This document shows positions 16,237 through 23,539 of a stretch of DNA of 64,000 nt, in pieces (positions within the stretch are counted from its first letter, which is position 1; each line of letters starts with the position of its first letter). The notes under the pieces are model-generated. The model searched no databases. It was given only the letters and a program-made list of their open reading frames with translations, and was not told the origin of the DNA. The stretch spans positions 434,001 through 498,000 of the forward strand of contig CAWBUD010000003.1 in NCBI GenBank assembly GCA_963791945.1, given 5' to 3'. Position numbers and translations under genes: made by a program. The DNA comes from PALSA-1003 sp963791945 (lineage in GTDB: Bacteria; Pseudomonadota; Gammaproteobacteria; Burkholderiales; Casimicrobiaceae).

Positions 16237-16260
16237 TGGCCAGACCAGTGGTCAGACCAC
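16237..16260. promoter_or_regulatory. Tandem GntR (FadR/FCD subfamily)-type operators upstream of the TRAP operon
   Basis: GTGGTC-A-GACCAC at 16248-16260 is a perfect dyad matching the TGGTNNNACCA core bound by FadR/LldR/DgoR-type GntR proteins. An overlapping imperfect copy TGGCCAGACCA lies at 16237-16247, and a further half-site TTGACCAA at 16277-16284. They sit 60-110 bases upstream of dctP, in the place of its promoter. Confidence 0.65.
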
Positions 16261-16341
16261 CTGATAACCTTACGACTTGACCAAAGCGACGACGAAAGTA
16301 CCATCCCAAAGCGGCGTTGACAAGCGGCGCGCGCACGACCC

Positions 16342-19131
16342 TCAGCCGCTGTTGCGCAGGCCGGCTGCGAGGCCGTTGATCGTGAGATGGATGCCGCGGC
16401 GGGTTCGCTCGTCGGTCTGCACGCTCCGGTAGCGCCGCAGCAGCTCGACCTGCAAGTGGTTGAGGGGGTCGAGATACGGGAAACGGTTGCGGATGCTGCG
16501 CTCGAGCGTCGGGTTGTCCTCGAGCAGCCGCGTCTTGCCCGAGATCGCGAGCAGCCAGTGGACAGCGCGTTCGCGCTCGGCGGCCAGTTGCGAAAAGACC
16601 GCGTCGCGCACGCCGGAATCGGCGACGAGGTCCGCGTAGCGCGAGGCGATGGCGAAATCGGTCTTGGCGAGCACCATGCTCATGTTGGACAGCATGCTGC
16701 GGAAGAAAGGCCAGCGCGCGTGCATCGCGCGGAGCCGGGCGAGGCGGACATCGCGCTCCCCCGCCGCTTCCGCCAGCCACCCTTCCACGGCCGTGCCGAA
16801 GCCGTACCAGCCGGGCAGGCTCACGCGGCACTGGCTCCAGCTGAATACCCACGGAATGGCGCGCAGATCCTCGATCCTCTGCGAAGGCTTGCGCGACGCC
16901 GGGCGGCTCCCGAGGTTGAGCTCCGCGATCTCGGCGATCGGCGTGGAGGCGCGGAAGAATCCGTTGAACTCGGACGTGCCGTAGACGAGCGCGCGGTAAG
17001 CGGCGAAGGCGCGGGAGGACAGCGCGTCCATCGCCGCGTGATATTCGGCGACCACGTCTCCGTGCGCCTCGGGAAGCAGGCTCGCCTCGATCGTCGCCGC
17101 GACGAGCGTCTCGAGGTTGCGCCGCCCGAGCTCGGGATCGGAGTACTTGCTGGCGACGATCTCGCCCTGCTCGGTGACCCGGATCGCCCCGTTCACGCTG
17201 CCCGCCGGTTGCGCCAGAATCGCCTCGTAGCTGGGTCCGCCGCCCCGGCCCACGGTGCCCCCGCGCCCGTGGAACAGCCGGAGCTTCACGTCGAAGGCGC
17301 GGCAAGCCTCTACGAGCGCGAGTTCGGCCCGGTAGAGCGCCCAGTTGGCGGTCACGAAGCCGCCATCCTTGTTGCTGTCCGAATAGCCGAGCATCACTTC
17401 CTGCCATCGGCCGCGGCTGGCGAGCCAGCTCTGATAGATCGGCAGCCGGAACGCCGCGCGCATGACCTCCGCGCAGCGCTCCAAATCGTCGATGGTTTCG
17501 AACAGCGGCACGATGTTCACCATCAGTCGCCGCGAGCTTGCCAGCCCGACCTCCTTCAGGAGCAGCGCCACTTCCAGCAGATCGCTCAGCGATTGGCACT
17601 TGGAGATCACGTAATTCGGAACGGCGGCCGGCCCGAACCGGCGATGGATCTCGGCCGCAGCGCGTAAGATCGCCAGGTCCGAATCGAGAAGCTCGGAGCG
17701 CGCGACGTGCGGCGTATCGAGCAGGCGCGGACTCACAAGGTCGGCGGCGAGAAGCTCCACGCGCCCGCGTTCCGAGAGGGCGGCGTAGTCGGCGTGCACA
17801 CCGGCTCTCGCCAGAAGCTCGGCGACGATCGCTTCGTGCACGTCTGAATTCTGACGCAGGTCCAACGTCGCGAGATGAAATCCGAACACGGCTACCGCCC
17901 GCCGCAGGTCCCTGAGCCGGCCGTCTGCGAGCGAGCGCGAGCCGTGAGCCGCCAGCGACGCGGCGATCGTATCGAGCTCGGACAGCAGCTCGCCGGGGTT
18001 GCCGTACGGGGGCATCCGGGCGTGCGGCGGCCTCGGCGGGTCCAAGCCGGCCAGTTCCCTGGCCGTCTCCGCCACTCGCGCGTAGATCCCGATGAGCGCC
18101 TGCCGGTACGGTTCGTCCCGGCGATGAGGATTGGTGTCGCACGCGGCCGCGGCGAGCGCAAGCAGCTCCGCGCTCGGCGCGACCAGTCGCGACGAGAGCG
18201 AAAGCTCGGCGCCGAGACGGTTCACCTCCTCGAGATAATGCGCAAGCGCTACGCTTGCCTGGGCACGGTTCGCGTATTCCAGCGTCGCCGCCCTGACATG
18301 GGGATTGCCATCGCGATCGCCGCCGATCCACGAGCCCATGACCAGGAACGACGGCAGGCTATCGCCGGAGCCGCCGTGGTCTGCATAACCGGCCTCCAGC
18401 GCGGCGTAGAGCCGGGGGATCTCCTCGAGGAATGTCCGCGGATAGTAGCCGACGCCGTTGTCGATCTCTTCCTTCACGTCGAGCTTCGAGAGCCGCAGCA
18501 TCGCGGTCTGCCACAACGCGAGCACCTGCCCGTAGAGCCTTTCCTGCATCGCATCGAGCTCGTCCGGCGTAAGGATGCTGCGGTCACGCCACTTGAGCAG
18601 CCGCACGATTTCGCGCTCGCAGTCGAGAATGCTCTTGCGCTGCACCTCGGTCGGATGCGCGGTCAGCACCGGGCTCACCAGCGCATCGGCGAAGAAATCG
18701 CGCACCGCGGTCGGGGAAACGCCGGCTTCGGAAAGACGATCGAACGCGTGCGCGACGCTTCGCGGCTGAGACGGCGAGCCGGCCAGCGCATGTGCGCGCC
18801 GCCGCCGGGTCTGGTGCACGTCCTCGGCAAGGTTGGCAAGGTGAGAGAAGTAGCTGAAGGCGCGCACGACGTCGAGCACGTGCGCGATCGGCAGCGGGTT
18901 CAGAAGCGACGCGAGCTCGTCTTTGACGTGCGCCGCGGCCTCTCCCGGCGCGGCGCGGCGCAGGCGGATGGCCGTCTGCCGGATCGCCTCGATTCGCGCG
19001 AATCCGTCTTCGCCGGTCTGCGCGCGCAAGACGTCGCCGAGGACTCGACCGAGCAGACGCGTGTCCTCCCTGAGCAAGAGATCCTTGTCGGCCTGTGCGT
19101 CCACGGGAACGAGCGATCCTTGCTCATTCAT
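16342..19131 (-). CDS. ppc: Phosphoenolpyruvate carboxylase
   Basis: A 929-residue protein, the usual bacterial length. It adds bicarbonate to PEP to make oxaloacetate, refilling the TCA cycle. Signatures include the catalytic histidine in VLTAHPTEVQRKS (about residue 155-160), SWIGGDRDGNPHV, VMLGYSDSNKDGGFVTANW and the glycine-rich LFHGRGGTVGRGGGP loop. The C-terminus ends INGLAAGLRNSG, where the terminal Gly is normally needed for activity. It is divergent from pgi with only 59 bases between starts. It is not in an operon with the TRAP genes, being separated by the operator region downstream. Confidence 0.97.
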   Translation of the reverse strand: MNEQGSLVPVDAQADKDLLLREDTRLLGRVLGDVLRAQTGEDGFARIEAIRQTAIRLRRAAPGEAAAHVKDELASLLNPLPIAHVLDVVRAFSYFSHLANLAEDVHQTRRRRAHALAGSPSQPRSVAHAFDRLSEAGVSPTAVRDFFADALVSPVLTAHPTEVQRKSILDCEREIVRLLKWRDRSILTPDELDAMQERLYGQVLALWQTAMLRLSKLDVKEEIDNGVGYYPRTFLEEIPRLYAALEAGYADHGGSGDSLPSFLVMGSWIGGDRDGNPHVRAATLEYANRAQASVALAHYLEEVNRLGAELSLSSRLVAPSAELLALAAAACDTNPHRRDEPYRQALIGIYARVAETARELAGLDPPRPPHARMPPYGNPGELLSELDTIAASLAAHGSRSLADGRLRDLRRAVAVFGFHLATLDLRQNSDVHEAIVAELLARAGVHADYAALSERGRVELLAADLVSPRLLDTPHVARSELLDSDLAILRAAAEIHRRFGPAAVPNYVISKCQSLSDLLEVALLLKEVGLASSRRLMVNIVPLFETIDDLERCAEVMRAAFRLPIYQSWLASRGRWQEVMLGYSDSNKDGGFVTANWALYRAELALVEACRAFDVKLRLFHGRGGTVGRGGGPSYEAILAQPAGSVNGAIRVTEQGEIVASKYSDPELGRRNLETLVAATIEASLLPEAHGDVVAEYHAAMDALSSRAFAAYRALVYGTSEFNGFFRASTPIAEIAELNLGSRPASRKPSQRIEDLRAIPWVFSWSQCRVSLPGWYGFGTAVEGWLAEAAGERDVRLARLRAMHARWPFFRSMLSNMSMVLAKTDFAIASRYADLVADSGVRDAVFSQLAAERERAVHWLLAISGKTRLLEDNPTLERSIRNRFPYLDPLNHLQVELLRRYRSVQTDERTRRGIHLTINGLAAGLRNSG

Positions 19132-19190
19132 TTCGACGATGGAGAAGCCGGAGATTCTAGCGAGTTTGCGGGCGAGACGGCCGATGCATT

Positions 19191-20900
19191 ATGCTGGCGC
19201 GACCAGGCTTCTCCGCGCACACCGCGCGGTCGACGACCGTGACCGCCCTCGCCTCTTCCGATCCCTGGCAGGCCCTGCTCGACCAGCGCCGCGCCCTCGC
19301 AGGCCGGTCTCTTGCCGATCTGTTCGATTCGGACAGCCGGCGCGCATCGAATCTCGCCGTCGTCTGGGACGACTGGCTCGCGGATTGGTCGAAGCAACGA
19401 CTCACGTCCGAAACGATCAATCTGCTGCTCGCGCGCGCCCGGGCGCGCAATCTGGAAATGTGGATCGCGGCGCTCTTCGCAGGCGAGAAGATCAATCTTT
19501 CCGAACAGCGGCCGGCGTTGCACACGGCGCTGCGCCAGCAGGGCGACGCGCCGCTTCTGGTCGACGGCGCCGACGTGATCCCCGCGATCCGGGCGGCGCA
19601 GGCGCGCATGCGCACCCTCGCCACGCAGCTCCGCAGCGGCTTGAGGCTCGGCGTGACGGGACGGCCCATCCGCTCCGTGGTCCATCTCGGGATCGGCGGC
19701 TCCGATCTTGGTCCCGCGCTCGTCTGCGAGGCGATCGCCGGCGCCTCGCGGCGCGACGGCATCGACGTCGCGTTCGTGTCGAACGTCGATCCCGAGCACC
19801 TCGCGCGCGCGCTCACTGGGCTCGATCCCGCGATGACGCTGTTCATCGTCACGTCCAAGACGTTCACCACGATCGAGACGCTCCGCAACGCGCAGTCGGC
19901 AAGAGAATGGCTCGCCGCGAGCCTTGGCGGGGGCGCGGCCTTGGCGCAGCACTTTATCGCCGTGACCGCCAACGTCGAGGCAGCGCGCGCTTTCGGCGTC
20001 TCGGGCAGCGACGTGTTGCCGCTGTGGGACTGGGTCGGCGGCCGCTACTCGCTGTGGTCGGCGGTCGGCATCTCGATCGCGGTCCGCTGCGGCTGGGATG
20101 CCTTCGCCCAGGTCCTCGCCGGCGCCGCCAGCATGGATGCGCATTTCCGCGAGACTCCGCTGGAGACCAATCTGCCGGTGCTGCTGGCGCTGGTCGACTA
20201 CTGGAACTCGGAGCTGCTCGGGTACCCGCAGCGCGTCGTCGTACCATACGCGCACGCCCTCGGGCTCTTCCCGGCCTGGCTGCAGCAGTTATCGCTCGAG
20301 AGCAACGGCAAGTCGGTGGCTCGCGATGGCACTGCGCTCGCCGGCAAGGGCGCACCCTCGGTGTGGGGCGGCGTCGGAACCGACAGCCAACACGCGTTCT
20401 TCCAGTGGCTGCATCAGGGCACGCATCCCGTGCCGGTCGAATTCATCGTGCCGGTCCGCGCCGCGCGGCCCTTGGGCGATCAGCAGAGCATCCTCGTGGC
20501 CAACGCGATAGCGCAGGCTCAGGCGTTGATGGTCGGGAAACCGCTCGCGGCGGTGCGCACCGAGCTCGCGGCCAAAGGCGTCGCGCCTGCCGCGATCGAC
20601 GCGCAGGCACCGCACCGCGTCTGCCCGGGCGATCGGCCATCGACGACGCTTCTGCTGCCCGAGCTCAGTGCGCGGCGGCTGGGCCAGCTCCTCGCTCTCT
20701 ACGAGCATCGCACGTTCGTCGAGGGTGTCCTGAGCGGAGTGAATTCGTTCGACCAGTGGGGGGTGGAGCTCGGCAAGGCGCTCGCCGCGCCGATCGCGAC
20801 CGCGCTGCGTAGCGGCGACGAACCCGATGGCGCCGATTCTTCGACGCGCGCTCTGACCGCGCATGCGCAATCGCTGCTGCGCGCTCGCGGTTCGAGCTGA
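19191..20900 (+). CDS. pgi: Glucose-6-phosphate isomerase
   Basis: A 569-residue cytoplasmic enzyme interconverting glucose 6-phosphate and fructose 6-phosphate. Signatures seen: HLGIGGSDLGPALVCEA near residue 165, TSKTFTTIETLRNA, the catalytic region SLESNGKSV (about residue 370) and the C-terminal signature with FDQWGVELGKALA. The start is ATG at 19191 or GTG at 19239 (in frame, residue 17); neither has a good ribosome-binding site and the first 16 residues are not conserved. The gene is divergent from ppc, so two enzymes of central carbon flow share one promoter region. Confidence 0.96.
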   Translation: MLARPGFSAHTARSTTVTALASSDPWQALLDQRRALAGRSLADLFDSDSRRASNLAVVWDDWLADWSKQRLTSETINLLLARARARNLEMWIAALFAGEKINLSEQRPALHTALRQQGDAPLLVDGADVIPAIRAAQARMRTLATQLRSGLRLGVTGRPIRSVVHLGIGGSDLGPALVCEAIAGASRRDGIDVAFVSNVDPEHLARALTGLDPAMTLFIVTSKTFTTIETLRNAQSAREWLAASLGGGAALAQHFIAVTANVEAARAFGVSGSDVLPLWDWVGGRYSLWSAVGISIAVRCGWDAFAQVLAGAASMDAHFRETPLETNLPVLLALVDYWNSELLGYPQRVVVPYAHALGLFPAWLQQLSLESNGKSVARDGTALAGKGAPSVWGGVGTDSQHAFFQWLHQGTHPVPVEFIVPVRAARPLGDQQSILVANAIAQAQALMVGKPLAAVRTELAAKGVAPAAIDAQAPHRVCPGDRPSTTLLLPELSARRLGQLLALYEHRTFVEGVLSGVNSFDQWGVELGKALAAPIATALRSGDEPDGADSSTRALTAHAQSLLRARGSS

Positions 20901-20941
20901 ACGAAGTTTCGCAGGTCGCGGGACCTCTGGCGGAGCTGTGT

Positions 20942-21196
20942 TCAGCGGGCGTGCCGCTTCGGCCGCGCAGCCCCGCCCGCGGCGAAGCGCCCATATCGGC
21001 GGGGGCCGTCCTGGGTCTGCGGTTCTCCTGCGTGAGAAGAGTCGAGATAGAACGGATCGACCGACGAAGACGGCACGCGCGGACGTCGCGACGAGCGCCT
21101 GGCAGCGCGCGACCGGGCCATGAGCACGAAGAGCACGAAAGCGATCACCGCGATGACCGCGGGAATCCAGTACGGCGCGAGGCCCCACCAATCCAT
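20942..21196 (-). CDS. Small single-helix membrane protein, hypothetical
   Basis: An 84-residue protein with one N-terminal membrane helix (WIPAVIAVIAFVLFVLMARS, about residues 10-30) and a very basic, Arg/Pro/Ser-rich cytoplasmic tail. GGAGAG eight bases before the ATG supports real translation. It is convergent with pgi. No known family is recognised. The tail composition could be partly an effect of high GC. Confidence 0.45.
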   Translation of the reverse strand: MDWWGLAPYWIPAVIAVIAFVLFVLMARSRAARRSSRRPRVPSSSVDPFYLDSSHAGEPQTQDGPRRYGRFAAGGAARPKRHAR

Positions 21197-21319
21197 GCGC
21201 TCTCCAGTCCGCTAAGCAGTCTCATCGACTGCCGATGGCAGTGCGCCCTTGCGCTCCGCGCACCGGCCGGTTTCATTCTCTTCCCATTGCGAGCGGGCGG
21301 CAATGAGCTTCGCGATTCC

Positions 21320-22354
21320 TCAGGGTGTCACCAACTCGCGCAATCGCCCGCTCAACTGCCAGACCGCCGAGGCGTAGAGGCGACTCCGGTTGTAGCGTGT
21401 GAGCACGTACCAGTTCTCGAACGTCAGCCAATACGTCGGCGAGCCATTCGTCTCAAGCATCAACAGGCCGACGGGGTCGGGCGCGAGATCGCCCGGGAAG
21501 CTGAAGCCGGTAACACCATCACGGGTCCACGCCGCGAGCAGGCGTCGGTCGGCGACGCCTCCGTCGAAGCGCCGCAGCACCGCTTCGACATCGGCCGGTT
21601 CGATCCGCGCCGGCGTCATCACCGGCTGGCCGGGTTGCCAGCCATGGCGCACGAGGTACTGTGCCACGCTGCCGATCGCGTCCTCGGCATCGTTGGCAAG
21701 ATCGATCCGGCCGTCGCCGTCGAAATCGATGGCGTATGCCCGTATGCTCCCCGGCATGAACTGCGGCAGCCCGATGGCGCCGGCGTACGAGCCCTTCGGC
21801 TCCAGCGGAGACATGGCCTGCTCCCTCGCGAGCAGCAAGAACTGCTCGAGCTCGCCGCGGAAGAAATCCTCGCGGCGCGGATAGTCGAACGCGAGCGTAG
21901 TTAGCGCGTCGACCACACGGTATCCGCCCGTGTTGCGGCCGTAATAGGTCTCGACCCCGAGGATCGCTACGATGATCTCCGGCGGGACACCGAACAGGCG
22001 CCCCGCGCGATCCAGCGCATCGGCATGCGCGCGCCAGAATTCCGCGCCCGCCTCGATGCGCTCCGGATCGAGGAACCGCGACGCGAAGTCGTCGTACGTC
22101 GGCGGAGATACGATCGGGCGGGTCATCGCCTCGATCACACGTGGCTGATAGCGGACCTGCGCGAACAATCGGCGCAGCGCAGGCGCGGAAAAGCCGTGCT
22201 CGCCGCTCATGCGCTCGACGAAGGCCTCGACGTCCGGGCGCTTCTCGTAGCCGGGCGACGCGGCTGCGGCTGGGCTCGCGAGAGCGAGCAGCAGAAGGGC
22301 GCATACGCCCGCGATCGCGCCGCGCCTGCCCGTGCTGCGTTCGCCTGCTCTCAT
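21320..22354 (-). CDS. mltB: Lytic murein transglycosylase B
   Basis: A 344-residue protein with signal sequence (residues 1-32, ending SPAAAASPG). It cleaves the MurNAc-GlcNAc bond of peptidoglycan, leaving 1,6-anhydro ends. The catalytic glutamate is E135 in ILGVETYYGRNTGGY; IGLPQFMPGSIRAYAIDFDGDGRIDL is the family's core block (split here only in description) with a calcium-like DFDGDGRID loop. There is no clear lipobox cysteine, so it may be soluble periplasmic and not a lipoprotein. The start at 22354 gives the correct signal peptide. It is divergent from pyrD with a 50-bp gap. Confidence 0.92.
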   Translation of the reverse strand: MRAGERSTGRRGAIAGVCALLLLALASPAAAASPGYEKRPDVEAFVERMSGEHGFSAPALRRLFAQVRYQPRVIEAMTRPIVSPPTYDDFASRFLDPERIEAGAEFWRAHADALDRAGRLFGVPPEIIVAILGVETYYGRNTGGYRVVDALTTLAFDYPRREDFFRGELEQFLLLAREQAMSPLEPKGSYAGAIGLPQFMPGSIRAYAIDFDGDGRIDLANDAEDAIGSVAQYLVRHGWQPGQPVMTPARIEPADVEAVLRRFDGGVADRRLLAAWTRDGVTGFSFPGDLAPDPVGLLMLETNGSPTYWLTFENWYVLTRYNRSRLYASAVWQLSGRLRELVTP

Positions 22355-22404
22355 CGGTTTCAGTGTGCGGTCGATGGTATCATCCGCGCGCGCTGGCCCC
22401 CCGC

Positions 22405-23430
22405 ATGCTCTATCCGTTCGTTCGTCCGCTGCTGTTCGCGCTGGATCCGGAGACGGCACACGAGCTGACGCTCGCCGGGCTCGACGCCGCGGCATCGCTC
22501 GGCGTCACTCGGCTCGCGCTCCCGAGTCCGCCGCCCTCGCCGGTCGAGGCGATGGGACTCAAGTTCCCGAACCGCATCGGGCTGGCGGCAGGACTGGACA
22601 AGAACGCGGCCCACATCGATGGGCTCGCGACGTTCGGCTTCGGTTTCATCGAATGCGGCACGGTGACGCCTCGACCTCAGCCCGGCAATCCGAGGCCGCG
22701 GCTCTTCCGCCTTCCTGAAGCCGAGGCGTTGATCAATCGCCTCGGCTTCAACAACGCCGGCGTCGACGCGTTCGTCCACAACGTCACGCGCGCTCGCTTC
22801 GGACCGCGGTCCGGGGGCATCCTGGGGCTCAACATCGGCCGGAATTTCGACACGCCGAACGAGCGTGCGATCGAGGACTATCTGACCTGCCTTCGCGCCG
22901 TTCACGGCTATGCGAGCTACGTTACCGTCAACATCTCGTCGCCCAATACCGTGGGATTGCGTGAGCTTCAGAAGGACGATGCGCTCGACAGCCTGCTCGC
23001 GGCGCTGAAGGGACAGCAGGCGAAGCTCGCCGACCACCACGGCAAATACACGCCGCTCGCGGTGAAGATCGCGCCCGACCTGTCGGCGGACGAGGTCAGG
23101 GCCATCGCGCGTGCGCTCCTCGCCCATCGCATCGACGCCGTGATCGCGACCAATACGACGGTCGATCATGCCGCCGTGGCCGGATTGCGGCACGCGGACG
23201 AAGCGGGTGGACTGTCGGGACGGCCCCTGAAGGACAAGGCGACCGCGGTGATCCGCACGCTGGCCGCGGCGCTCGACGGCGCCGTGCCGATCATCGGGGT
23301 GGGCGGAATTCTCTCCGGGGCCGACGCCAAGGAGAAAATCGACGCCGGAGCGACGCTGGTGCAGATCTATACGGGCCTCATCTACCGAGGTCCCGAGCTC
23401 GTCTCGGAGATCGCGCGGGCGCTCGCGTAG
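22405..23430 (+). CDS. pyrD: Dihydroorotate dehydrogenase (quinone), class 2
   Basis: A 341-residue FMN enzyme that oxidises dihydroorotate to orotate in pyrimidine synthesis, passing electrons to quinone at the inner membrane. The N-terminal helix (YPFVRPLLFALDPETAHEL) is the membrane/quinone-binding extension of class 2. FMN and catalytic motifs: GLAAGLDKNAAHIDG, ECGTVTPRPQPGNP, NRLGFNN, and catalytic Ser about S179 in VNISSPNTVGL; IIGVGGILSGADA binds FMN phosphate. Its TAG stop lies within the terminal GTAG of the downstream palindromic repeat. Confidence 0.97.
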   Translation: MLYPFVRPLLFALDPETAHELTLAGLDAAASLGVTRLALPSPPPSPVEAMGLKFPNRIGLAAGLDKNAAHIDGLATFGFGFIECGTVTPRPQPGNPRPRLFRLPEAEALINRLGFNNAGVDAFVHNVTRARFGPRSGGILGLNIGRNFDTPNERAIEDYLTCLRAVHGYASYVTVNISSPNTVGLRELQKDDALDSLLAALKGQQAKLADHHGKYTPLAVKIAPDLSADEVRAIARALLAHRIDAVIATNTTVDHAAVAGLRHADEAGGLSGRPLKDKATAVIRTLAAALDGAVPIIGVGGILSGADAKEKIDAGATLVQIYTGLIYRGPELVSEIARALA

Positions 23431-23534
23431 CCCGGGGTGAGCGCAGGCAAACCCCGGGGGCGACGCAACAACCCACGTTTGCTAGTGCTCGTTGGGATCC
23501 CGGGGATCGCGCGTCGCGCGGGAGCCCGGGCTAC
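23427..23534. repeat. Intergenic palindromic repeat, copy A
   Basis: A 108-bp element bounded by perfect inverted arms GTAGCCCGGG (23427-23436) and CCCGGGCTAC (23525-23534), with further CCCCGGGG-type pairing inside. It begins on the last bases of pyrD and fills the gap to the DUF1631 stop. A shorter relative with the same ends is at 36254-36319. It contains no reading frame of its own. It may act as a bidirectional terminator or be a REP/MITE-like mobile repeat. Confidence 0.7.
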
Positions 23535-23539
23535 GCGGA

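Noticed and set aside
15161..18331. A 1056-codon minus-strand frame across dctP and ppc
   Set aside because: It runs in another frame through two clear genes and is extremely rich in Arg, Gly and Ala without any domain.
20913..20926. AGGTC-GCGG-GACCT hairpin after pgi
   Set aside because: A 5-bp stem without a T-run is too weak to call a terminator.
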